NCBI RefSeq assembly: GCF_010093595.1
Contig: NW_022985447.1
Coordinates: forward strand, 101,218-165,217
Direction: 5' to 3'
From: Mytilinidion resinicola
Lineage: Eukaryota > Ascomycota > Dothideomycetes > Mytilinidiales > Mytilinidiaceae
Length of the DNA stretch: 64,000 nucleotides
Translations under genes and position numbers: made by a program
Part shown: positions 32,720-41,973 of the stretch, one piece after another
Layout of the letters: every line of letters starts with the position of its first letter
Numbering within the stretch: position 1 is the first letter of the stretch
Notes under the pieces: generated by a model
What the model was told of the DNA's origin: nothing
Databases searched by the model: none
The model's input: the letters and a program-made list of their open reading frames with translations, nothing else

Positions 32720-33083
32720 GATGCAGAAAAGCCCGAATAAATTGAAAAGATGAAGCTGTATCTCAAGAGGATAATAGGATTGATAGTTACGCAGCGGGGC
32801 GAGTGGTGAACGGTTCGTGGAGTGCGGATGGGATCGATGATGGAACCCTAGCACCCTAGTTCTCCACCAGAGGTTCCAAAGTTTCGCTTCGTCGTCTTAG
32901 CCCTGAATCGCCCTACGTAAAGGACAGCTGTTTCACACGCGCCTCAAACCATCCTCTTGAGGCCGCCCACCACTCCTTTCCTTTCTCTTCTTCACTGCGC
33001 GGAGTCTATTATTCACTTGCTAGAGCTATAAATTAGCTCCAGATTCTTTCGTCCCCTTTTAGCGGAGTGAAGGAGAGCACAGG
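32720..33083. promoter_or_regulatory. Divergent promoter TIM13 / L-type lectin
   Basis: 364 bp between the two start codons, so both promoters must lie here. A pyrimidine-rich stretch (32965-32998) precedes the lectin start. No specific binding site claimed. Confidence 0.55.
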
Positions 33084-34303
33084 ATGCTGCTCTCGCGACC
33101 ATGGAGTAGCCTTTGGCTATTGGCGGGGAGTTTGACTGGAGTTCTGGGCTTAGGGCTGTCTGAAAATCCTGATATCAAGGCGATCGCGGTATGATAATCG
33201 GCATGTGGACTGGGCTACAGTGGCTGACGGTTGGTATAGCTGCGGACACACAGTCTTGAACCTGTGAGCACACCCCCAACGAATACAAATACGACTTTAA
33301 GTCCTAATTTCTCCCCTCTATAGCCCTATCTAGACTCGGACATGCAAAGCCGTTGGTGGGACTTTGGCGGAGACACTCTTGTTCGGACCGACAAATACGT
33401 TCGCCTTGCTTCCGACAAGCCCTCGAGGACAGGATGGATATTCTCACGCGTACCACTGACAGCTACCAACTGGGAAGTGAGTACAGAAAGCTGAAAGGCT
33501 TTAATTGAAATTGCTGCAAGGTCTAGATTCTATACTAACCCCTCCGCAGATCCTCATCGACTTCAAGATTCACGGTCAAGGCAACCTGTACGGCGATGGC
33601 TTCGCAATGTGGCTCACTAAACAGCGAGCACAAGCTGGGCCAGTCTTTGGATCCGCCGACAACTTCGAGGGTCTAGGAATAATTTTCGATACGTACAAGA
33701 ACAACCGACCAGGCACCGTATTCCCCTATGTTCTGGCGGTGATGGGTGATGGGAAGACCCCCTACGACAAGGACAATGACGGCAAGGCCAATGAGCTGGC
33801 CGGCTGCTCTGTAGGGTTCCTTTGCTATTCATATGCCGATCTCAGGTGCTAATACCATATCTCGCTAGGCCCGCGGCATGCGCAACCAAAACCACGCCAC
33901 CAAAGCGAAACTGACCTACTTCCAAGACGAATCTCTAAAGCTAGAGCTGGCATACAAGAACGAAGACGAATGGACCGAATGCTTCAACATCCCCAATGTC
34001 AAAGTGCCACCAGTTGCCTACCTGGGCTTCTCCGCAGAGACTGGCGAGCTCTCCGACAACCACGACATCCTCTCCGTTCACACCAAAAACCTCTACGTCC
34101 ACAACTCCGGCACCAATGCCGGCACAGGCGCCCCTAGTAGCCCCGGCAAGGGTGGATCCCGGTACGACAAGTACGCCGCCAAGAAGGAGAAGGGTAGCTG
34201 GACGTGGTTCTTCCTGAAGTTTGTGCTGTTTGGATTGGTGGTTACGGGTGGGTATGTTGGCTTCACGGCGTATAGGGCAAGGCAGCGGAGTTCGAGGTTC
34301 TAG
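33084..34303 (+). CDS. L-type (legume-like) lectin, cargo receptor, VIP36/Emp46-47 type
   Basis: Luminal mannose-type lectin of the early secretory pathway that helps export or quality control of glycoproteins. Five exons, all phase 0: 33084-33188, 33240-33263, 33324-33476, 33550-33810 and 33869-34303, total 325 aa. Exon 2 is only 24 nt (LRTHSLEP), so automated prediction may miss it. A signal peptide (LWLLAGSLTGVLG) is followed by the lectin fold: SRWWDFGGDTLV, GDGFAMWLT, and GLGIIFDTYKNNR, whose Asp and Asn match the Ca/sugar site. A C-terminal membrane segment (WFFLKFVLFGLVVTGGYVGF) is followed by a short basic tail ending RSSRF. VIP36-like by length and lack of a coiled-coil stalk. Confidence 0.92.
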
Positions 34304-34866
34304 GCTGAAGTAGGGAAACTGTGGAATGGGAGTTCAGTCGGGTTCGGGCGTGGTGTATTTCAACAACTTTGGAAAAAGGAGGTGTTCAGTGCATGTGCAA
34401 TATTTCAAGCGTTCTGGGAAGGCTGGGACGTCTTTGGAAACACTGGAAGTTCTTTAGTAGCTCATTGAGAAATGTATAACCACGAAAACAGGTCTAGTTG
34501 ACCCTACTATGATTTTGGAAATCGATTTTGAACATGCAATCGTAGGTCGAAGCTTCCCTCTAGTTAGAGAGTTGTCATTACGTAAGTAAAGTAGCTCCCA
34601 TATTTCTTAAGTTTGTTAGAGTGAATCAAGGCACATACAGCGGCAAAATCAGTATGGTAAGGTAGAGCTTGTCTCGGAATTAGGGAACACCTGACTTCCG
34701 TAACGATTCAGCTTACAATGCCTCGTCATAGAAATCCGTACACTCATTTACCGGCTAACAACCTTACAGTACCACATTCTCCCACGTACAGCTTCAATAC
34801 AGAGCAAAATTTAGAACGCCCGTCTTCCATTGCTCTATAGCAAAGCACCTCAAGACTCACTGCCTA
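34304..34866. other. Intergenic between convergent genes, holds a solo MITE end
   Basis: 3' flanks of the lectin (+) and the dehydrogenase (-). Apart from the single family B end at 34716-34757 I see nothing in it. Confidence 0.55.
34716..34757. mobile_element. MITE family B, solo terminal repeat
   Basis: 42 bp matching the family B end, CAATGCCTCGTCATAGAAAT followed by CCGTACACTCATTTACC, preceded by TA as in the full copies. Similarity stops there and no opposite end is found within 300 bp, so this is a truncated or eroded copy. Confidence 0.75.
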
Positions 34867-36157
34867 CTAATTTAGCGGTCTATGTGGTTTCAACTCCGTC
34901 ATAACATCGGCACCTCCATCTTGCATCCCAACTCTCATCCAATCCGGAAGAGCCCTCGTCGGCGGGGAGATGTATGCAAATGCGGGGATAGAAAGATTCT
35001 GCGCCTTTCCACTCCACAGCATATTTGCTATACAGTCACCGAGGTCTTCAGGCTTGAGGAACGGCATGAAGAAATTCGAGGGGCCCTTGATCCCGGTGAA
35101 CATCTTCGTTTTGACAGCTGAGGGACAGAGACAAGAGAGCCGGACTTGTGGAAGTTAGAGTGTGTTTAGAAGAACTAGATATGGATCAAGAAGTTGGGGC
35201 TTACCAGCTGGCGCCTTGTAGTTGTGCTTCATCTCCGTCTGAAGTCCTTCATAGATCGCGATCGCGGCCGCTTTGGTGGCAGCGTAGTCTGTGACACCTG
35301 CAGTCGCCAGATGACCGGTTTGGGATGCGATGATAAGGAAATGGCCGTGGTTCGCTTGCACCATTTTTGGAAGGAAGGCCTTCGCGGTCCATATGACTCC
35401 GAGGTTGTTCACTCCGAAAGTCCTGCAGGCGTGTTAGAAAGCTGTAGTATGGAGGATGTTGACTTTTGGGGGTATTACAGTTCAATGTCGCGTTTGCTTG
35501 CTTCCAGGATTGGCTTTCCCCGACATATTCCGGCACAGGCGACTACGCATGTAGGATCTCCAACCTCTCTACACCACGGACGTTAGGGAGTTGTTAAAAA
35601 GTGACGTTTAGGAGATATAACCCACTTCGAAATCTTGGCCGCGACCGCTAAGACCGCTTCGTAGTTGCTCAAATCACACTTATAGTAGTACACATTCGAA
35701 GCTAAGCCAGTCAGTGAACGTAGAGCTATGATCTTTACTTCTCAAGATCGAGAAACTGACGCTTGGTAAAGGTAAGTCCTAGCACATCGATGACTATCAC
35801 TTTCGATCCTCTGGCCGCAAGGTTCTGCACGGTTGCAGCTCCAATGCCCCCGGAACCACCGGTAACAACAATGATCTCTTTATCCCAATCATACTTGTCG
35901 CTCACTCCGTTGTTCAAAGCCCTCATGCTTAAGGCACGATTCGTTCGTAGTAAAAGGCCCAGTGCTACTACTACAACGGCTTTCTGGAGGACCGGCGGTA
36001 AAGGTCGCGAAATAGTATAAGGAATCAGTCCATTGCTCGGGAGCAACACAAATTTGTTGTCTGTGAAGTAGTGAATTGCAGCTGTTCCAAGCGCTGCCAA
36101 CCAAGGATTTAGAACGGTCTTGTCAAGCAAGAGCAAAAGATCTCCAATTGACACCAT
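34867..36157 (-). CDS. Short-chain dehydrogenase/reductase, membrane-anchored type
   Basis: NAD(P)-dependent SDR resembling retinol/17-beta-hydroxysteroid dehydrogenases of lipid droplets or ER. Five exons: 36157-35761, 35701-35626, 35568-35479, 35422-35205 and 35144-34867, total 352 aa. Hydrophobic segments at about 17-30 and 57-70 precede the Rossmann fold. The cofactor motif is TGGSGGIG (99-106). Catalytic residues are in place: Ser 221 (IIASQTGH), Tyr 234 and Lys 238 (YAATK). NNLG replaces the common NNAG. The joins give GLTFTK-PSNVYYYKCDL and ISK-EVGDPTCVVACAGI, as expected for this family. Substrate unknown. Confidence 0.9.
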
Positions 36158-36930
36158 GCTGAAATTGCAAATTGAAAAAGCGATGTAGTAGAAATAAAGT
36201 TGACATTAAATTGAGATGACTGCAGAGTAATATACACTAGGACCCCGCATCCTCCATGACTCTGCAGAACGGACTTGTGTGTTCACGGCATTCAGCTGTG
36301 TGGGGATACAAAGGAAGTTGCTATGATCTATGATGAGGAAACTCGTTAGTAACTGGTGCGTGAGAAAAGTCTGACTGGCCGGATATGACCTCAGCCGAGT
36401 CACGTGACGGACACCTTCACGGCTATTAGTATCCCTTGAAAATCCCGAATCAATCTTGTAAGTGCTCTAAAGAGTCACAGCGTGACCTCTTTTCAATCTT
36501 TGTTCCCCATATGTACCTCAGGTAGCTGCATCGTTTACAAATTGCCATAGTTATTCTATGAGTCCGTGGTTTTTCTCACTCGAGACTATCCTCTCAAACA
36601 TCTGCCAAGTGCAACCCTCAATCTCTATTTAGTTCCTTCGTATGAAGTTAATTAGGAAAATCCATGTCCTCTTGTCTGCTACGTAGTCCATTCGTCCAGT
36701 TCTTAGCCCACGAGGACAGTATACTGAAGACATGACTAGAAAGGAACTGTCGCATTCTATCAACTGGCAGATAGACTAGAATCCACTGGATCAATCATGC
36801 CGCAGCAGTTCCCCGGATAAGATAGTAAAGACTACCCCAGATATTAGGTTACGCGCTTGTGTCGTTTGGCTAATGCAGTGAAGCTTAGCAGAGGATTTAG
36901 CATGTGCAAGAATGTTGCTTTGTAGGCTCT
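36158..36930. promoter_or_regulatory. Intergenic: dehydrogenase promoter and RCC1-like 3' flank
   Basis: 773 bp between two minus-strand genes. It should hold the dehydrogenase promoter nearest 36158 and the 3' end of the RCC1-like transcript. No gene or repeat seen. Confidence 0.5.
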
Positions 36931-38136
36931 CTAAGCCCCATCCAGTCTCCGTCCTTCGTCGTGCAGCTCGCTTGTAGCTTCCTGCTTCTTTACTACCACA
37001 AAAGAAGTTTTGCTTCCGCATGCAACATTGCAAACCACCGACCCACGAAGACAAGGTATCTCCGTCAGTTTCTCAACGAAGTCCGCTCTCTTACCAATAC
37101 CCAGTTGGCCGAAATCGCCTTGGCCGCATGCAAGAACAGCTCTCCGAACTTCTGAATTGTTTGTGTCGCTACTTGCGGCAACGATCAGATGGCCTGCACC
37201 GATGCCAAAGTTGACCACGTCCGCCTCCATTCCATCAATGCGAACCTCGACGACATGGACGTGTGTATCATCATCTTCTTTACTGAGTGCTGAAATCTTG
37301 CTCTCGAATCCTGGCTCTGATCGGCCCCAGATATACAGCTCCCCTCCATCCAATTCAGATCCAAGCGCGCCACTCATCCAGCCTCCAGAGCCAATTTTCT
37401 TAATGCGAATTCCCTCGATATACGGAACGCGCGTAGGAGTGGTGGCTGGTGCATCATCGTCAACCGTACGCCCAAGACACTGAGGGTAACGAGGGTCACC
37501 CCATGTGAAGACCTCTCCGTTGTCAAGTAGTAGCGTGAAGAAAGTAGCGCCGGCCTCAAGTTGTGTTGGCATCGATTTCGTGAATTCGCGGCCGACGAGC
37601 TCAAGTAACTCTTCTGAAGTTGTGACAGCCAATTTCTGAGTTGACTGAACGGGAGAGTAGACACGGCGATGCCATTCTTCGAAATGCTCGATCTCGTCGA
37701 ATTCTTTGAGATATGACCCTTCGGTAGCCGCATCGCATGCAGTGCAGTGATTGATGACGGCAATTTTCCCGTTCCCTGCGATGGCAATGACTGGAGTGAT
37801 GAAGGATACCCCTTCAACTTTTGAAACGTCGCTGGTGGCTATGTAGCCTTTGAGGCCGTCGTCGTTGCCGTAAAATGCGTAGCGTTGCAAGCCCTCATGT
37901 TCGAATTTGTCGAAATCTATGTGATTTGAACTGCCGTTTGCGTCGCCATAGTATCTGGTCTGGGCGGTAGCGTAACACAGGAGAGTATCCGACCATGACG
38001 CCCACAAAACTTTTGGCTCAACGCTACCAGTCGAGCAAGTCATGACGTGAGGCTCAAGGATGTCATTGGTGCGTCGGTTTGGGAGGGAACACAGCTGACC
38101 CAGAGCATTGAAGCCCCAGGAATAGACGTCGAACAT
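36931..38136 (-). CDS. RCC1-repeat (beta-propeller) protein
   Basis: Intronless, 401 aa. RCC1-like repeats are recognisable at MFDVYSWGFNALGQLCSL, EVFTWGDPRYPQCLGR, ELYIWGRSEPGF and AVLACGQGDFGQLGIG, each with the (V/L)xxWGxxxxxQLG pattern in eroded form. It ends FVEKLTEIPCLRGSVVCNVACGSKTSFVVV plus a charged tail. Such propellers act as GEFs, chromatin factors or assembly factors; nothing here says which. It lacks a signal peptide. The short length means an incomplete or divergent seven-bladed propeller. Resembles fungal ATS1/FMP25-like proteins only in architecture. Confidence 0.75.
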   Translation of the reverse strand: MFDVYSWGFNALGQLCSLPNRRTNDILEPHVMTCSTGSVEPKVLWASWSDTLLCYATAQTRYYGDANGSSNHIDFDKFEHEGLQRYAFYGNDDGLKGYIATSDVSKVEGVSFITPVIAIAGNGKIAVINHCTACDAATEGSYLKEFDEIEHFEEWHRRVYSPVQSTQKLAVTTSEELLELVGREFTKSMPTQLEAGATFFTLLLDNGEVFTWGDPRYPQCLGRTVDDDAPATTPTRVPYIEGIRIKKIGSGGWMSGALGSELDGGELYIWGRSEPGFESKISALSKEDDDTHVHVVEVRIDGMEADVVNFGIGAGHLIVAASSDTNNSEVRRAVLACGQGDFGQLGIGKRADFVEKLTEIPCLRGSVVCNVACGSKTSFVVVKKQEATSELHDEGRRLDGA

Positions 38137-39342
38137 GCGTAATTGGTGCGAGGAGAGGGCTCTGCTGAGCTCTCTGCATCTTGGTGTGGGTGAAGGAGAA
38201 GCTGTCTGAGGTGGACTGGCGAGCTATCAGGCTTGTCAGAACTGTTGCGTTACAACTTTTGTTAATACATTAAAGAACCTCGAGCAGCACGCAAGTGTAC
38301 ATACGCCTAGAGAGTGTTCTTAGTACGGAACTTCGCGTATAGCTGTGGACTACCACTTTATGTTACAGGGGCTTGGCAGAGAATGAGTTTTTAATACCCT
38401 AGACTACTTAGAAACCCAACCTCGTTCTGTCCTCAGCAACGTACTAATACAAAAGGATCTTTACCCCTTTATAACACCGCTGATGGTGCTTCGATGTGCT
38501 CACAGGGATATAATGTAACGGGCTCTAGGCCTGATCTGTGTCCTTCTCTCTACTGCTGTCTCATGCGTCTAGGCATGGCTTCAAGCTTGTCAGAACGATA
38601 AATTTGAAATCACCTTGGGATTGCTAATAGCTCTATCAAGCACTTTAAACAGTGTTAGGACAATGTCAGAAAACTAATACCCCGATGCTGTAGCAGTACG
38701 AGCTCTATTAACAGCTTCGAACACATCAATACCTGCGGAGAGCGTCACAGCTTAGAGAATCTATGAATGAACACTATTCCACTTTCCTAAGGACTAGATA
38801 TTTTCTAAAAGTAAGACATCGCTCATAATACACTGTCTTTGCCAAAAGTATGTGCGCACTCTCTCGCTACTGTTTGAAGTGTTTCGTAGCATTACAAAAG
38901 CTCTGATTTGATGTAAAGCCTTTGTGAGCTTGAATCAAAGAACTTTCACACGCTTACAGCCGGTCTATTTGGCTGCTATTTGTGGTGCTACAGTGGATCA
39001 TCGTAAACTTGGAAGAGATGGAAAGGGCGGCGTGTCTACACCTGTGTCCTAGGACTATAGTGAGAAGATAAGGACTCTAAAGATTCTATAGAAATAACAT
39101 GTCCTACGATATCTAAAGGGTAATCAAGTGTACCAGAGCTCTGTATTTTAAAGTTCCACAGTTGCCATTCTACAAATAGTATACAATTGCAGCAGCCTCT
39201 TTGAGGAATCGACCACCTACAAGATATCACACATGCTGCCCTCAATCGTGCTGTAGCAGACTTTCCCGATCGCCTGCTGCAAACAAACTCATTGTTGCAG
39301 CATACACGGTCTCATTGTCCGCAGTCATACCTTCAGGCCACA
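38137..39342. other. AT-rich intergenic region with decayed repeats
   Basis: 1.2 kb without an open frame of note; more AT-rich than the genes around it. It holds an eroded MITE arm (38262-38306), a short direct repeat GCTTGTCAGAAC (near 38231 and 38585), and another CTACACCTG-containing stretch near 39035. It looks like a site where old transposable sequence has decayed. The RCC1-like promoter must lie near 38137-38400. Confidence 0.5.
38262..38306 (-). repeat. Eroded MITE family A arm
   Basis: Read on the minus strand: TGTACACTTG..TGCTCGAGG then TTCTTTAATGTATTAACA. This parallels family A copy 1: TGTACACCTG..TGCTTGGGG then TGCTTTAATGCATTTTCA. No second arm is recognisable. Confidence 0.5.
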
Positions 39343-40029
39343 TTACGCAACCTGCAATTGAACATCTTCAGCTTCCAGTTCTGCCTCCACTTCCGCCTCT
39401 TGTTTCCTATTCCTCGTGCTTTGATCCAAACTCCCCCAATGCTTATCAACCTCCTCTTTCGGTAACCCCAACGCGAGTGCCTCTAACCGCAGCCTCTCCC
39501 GCACGCTCTCTTCCTGCATCAGCCGCCACCTCAGCTTCCACCCCAGCTCTCCCAACTCCTTCACCCGATTTTCCTTGTCCTTAAGCAGGTACTCATCCAG
39601 TCCACCCGACTTATCAATCGTCCGCAGCACTCTTGCCGAGACTCGTAGCTTCACCATTTTCCGCAGCGCGACACTGTACAGTGACTTATTGAGGATGTTC
39701 GGTTTCCACGACCGCCGCGTGTGGGTCTCCGTCCGCTTGGACACATTGTTACCGAAGTGGATGCGCGTGCCGCCGTAGAGGCCCCTGTTGGACTGCTTGT
39801 AGAGGAGCGCCGGGCCATAGGGGTACGCGGGGATGGGGGCGTCGGCGGGGATAATGGCGGCGGGCTTGTATTTGCGGAATTTGCCTTTTCCGGTGACGAG
39901 GTCGGAGTGGATGGGCTTCTTGGGCTTGCTGTAGCTGAGGAGGGGGGTGCTTGTGAAGGTTCGGTTTGTCGTGAGAAGGGTTTCTCGGATCGAGAGAGTT
40001 GGCCGGCGCAATTGGGTGTGGAGGGCCAT
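39343..40029 (-). CDS. MRPL24: Mitochondrial large-subunit ribosomal protein bL28m
   Basis: Structural protein of the mitochondrial large ribosomal subunit (bL28 family; yeast Mrpl24). Intronless, 228 aa. N terminus MALHTQLRRPTLSIRETLL is basic and Ser/Thr-rich, a likely matrix-targeting peptide. The L28 core is clear: YGGTRIHFGNNVSKRTETH, TRRSWKPNI and VSARVLRTIDKSGGLDEYLL. A Glu-rich C-terminal extension (about 180-228) is mitochondria-specific. It is divergent from PTH2 with 314 bp between starts. Confidence 0.94.
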   Translation of the reverse strand: MALHTQLRRPTLSIRETLLTTNRTFTSTPLLSYSKPKKPIHSDLVTGKGKFRKYKPAAIIPADAPIPAYPYGPALLYKQSNRGLYGGTRIHFGNNVSKRTETHTRRSWKPNILNKSLYSVALRKMVKLRVSARVLRTIDKSGGLDEYLLKDKENRVKELGELGWKLRWRLMQEESVRERLRLEALALGLPKEEVDKHWGSLDQSTRNRKQEAEVEAELEAEDVQLQVA

Positions 40030-40343
40030 TTTCGTGGTTGGCGATGGCGTGGCCAGCTGGATGAGGTCGCGGCGGAGCGCTGGCCGCTGTGTGGGTTGGA
40101 TATGGTGATGGGTGGGCGATAGATGGGATGAGGTCGAGGTTCTGGAAGTTTTAGACGCGCGACTAGCTTAGGCGATAGGGCTGAACTTCTTGAGATCTGA
40201 CTTCACATCTTCCAATGAACGAGCATTACTTTTTTTTCGTGCTTATCAAAGACCTACAAATGATAGTCTGATTCTACCGCAGTTTCTCCTTTCAACCTCG
40301 AAATCCACGTGTTACCCTCTCTCCCCACGAACTAGCTGATACG
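40030..40343. promoter_or_regulatory. Bidirectional promoter MRPL24 / PTH2
   Basis: 314-bp spacer between two start codons pointing away from each other. Pyrimidine-rich leader (40280-40325) before PTH2. Both genes serve translation, so shared regulation is plausible but not shown. Confidence 0.6.
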
Positions 40344-41055
40344 ATGGCATCTCTACAAGAACGCCCACCACCGACCACCGCGTCAATAGCCATAGCATGC
40401 GCAATTATCGGCGGAGTCACTGGCTACTTTTTGGGACAGGGAGCTTCGATCGGCCTGTTCGGAGGCAGCTCGAGCCAGAAGCCAAGCCATTCGAAAGAAA
40501 AGCTAGACGAGGATGAGGACGAGGACGAGAGTTTAAGCGACGAGGACGAAGTAACATCAGCCCAGAAGAACTTCATGGCGAAAGATGCACATATCAGGGA
40601 GGAATGCAAGCTCGTTTTGGTTGTCAGGACAGATTTGGGCATGACGAAAGGTACGATCAGGCGCATAAGAACACTCGCAACTGTCCCAAATCTCCAAAGC
40701 TGCCTTTTGAAGCTATGCATGCAGCATGCTAACACTGTAATCCTCAGGCAAGATTGGTGCACAGTGTGGCCATGCAACTCTCGCCTGCTACAAATACTTC
40801 CTCCGCAACTCCCCGGACTCGCCAATCCTTCGTAATTGGGAAAGATATGGACAGACGAAGGTTGCAGTGCAAGTCAGGAGCGAGGAGGAGCTAGAGATAC
40901 TGCAGGCCCAGGCAATGAGCTTGGGGCTATGCGCTCAAATCATACATGATGCGGGCAGGACACAGATCGCGAGCGGCAGTGCAACAGTACTAGGGATTGG
41001 ACCTGCCCCGAAGAGCATCGTAGATCAGGTCACTGGCGGCCTGAAGCTTTTGTGA
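40344..41055 (+). CDS. PTH2: Peptidyl-tRNA hydrolase 2 (Pth2), membrane-anchored
   Basis: Cleaves peptidyl-tRNA to recycle tRNA; the archaeal-type (PTH2/Bit1) fold. Two exons: 40344-40650 and 40748-41055, 204 aa. An N-terminal membrane segment (IAIACAIIGGVTGYFLG, about 15-31) anchors it, as in yeast Pth2 on the mitochondrial outer membrane. An acidic linker follows (DEDEDEDESLSDEDE). The catalytic domain starts CKLVLVVRTDLGMTKGKIGAQ with the conserved K-GK-AQ pattern and CGHATL; the intron splits the Gly codon. The C terminus holds DAGRTQIASGSATVLGIGP, the family signature. Confidence 0.95.
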
Positions 41056-41973
41056 GAGTGCTCTTCGCACGAGAGGTTGGGAATGACATGGGCAATGGAG
41101 TTGAGGGCATTCAAGGCTTTTGGTTCGTAGCATTTGCATGGCGTTCAGTTACAGGCATGATATGAACTCATGAGAGATATCGGCGGGAATACAACAGGGC
41201 GTCTTGCCATGAATTCTTATACATCTTTAGGACTGTTTGACGTGCTTCAATACACTTTCAAAGTTCACATGAACAGCAAGTCTATGAGATGGATAGTCGG
41301 CTTGAATCGCTGGACCACCTCAGACGACGTGAAGTACTACTCACACCACACATCAACCATCATACATACATCAGGCAGCGGCAGATGAGTGCACATGATG
41401 AAGAATCGCGCACTTCATTCCGATATTAGCCCTCGCAAAAAATTTGGACTTCTGACATAATGTCGGTCCTTGAAATGATAATATGTAGGCTGAATGGGTT
41501 TTTCCCAGACTTCACTAGCCGACGGCCGTCAGTAAAGGGATCGGAGATCAGACGCCCAGGCATGCTCGCCCTCCACCGAAATCAAGCCCCCGAGAGGGCG
41601 ACCTCAGGCTTTGAGAAAGCATCCAACTTGTTCTGAGACCTGTCGACCGGAAGATTGACATCATGGTGTAAGAGATGGCTCCATAGGTACGGTCGAACTG
41701 TCGAGTTGTCGACCGACAGCCCTGGAGAGGGCGCCGAGACATCAAGACACAGGTCTGTGGATGAAGAAGAACGGGAAGACACGTCGGAGAACTTTTTTGT
41801 AGGGTGGGCCGCCTTAGCGTCGCCAAGACAGCAAGGATTAAAATATTAGCGTCGCCCAGCCCCATCGTCAACTTCAACCTCACTCGAAGCCTCACCTCAC
41901 CTCACGACTCCTCGCAGCTACCCAAGTACCGTCACTACACCCTCGAACGCTGCTCCCATCAGTCACCGCCATC
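41056..41973. other. Intergenic, SNU66 promoter
   Basis: 918 bp between tandem plus-strand genes. It carries the PTH2 3' flank and the SNU66 promoter; a C/T-rich leader (41865-41970) precedes the start. The short frames present on both strands have no recognisable domain. Confidence 0.5.
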
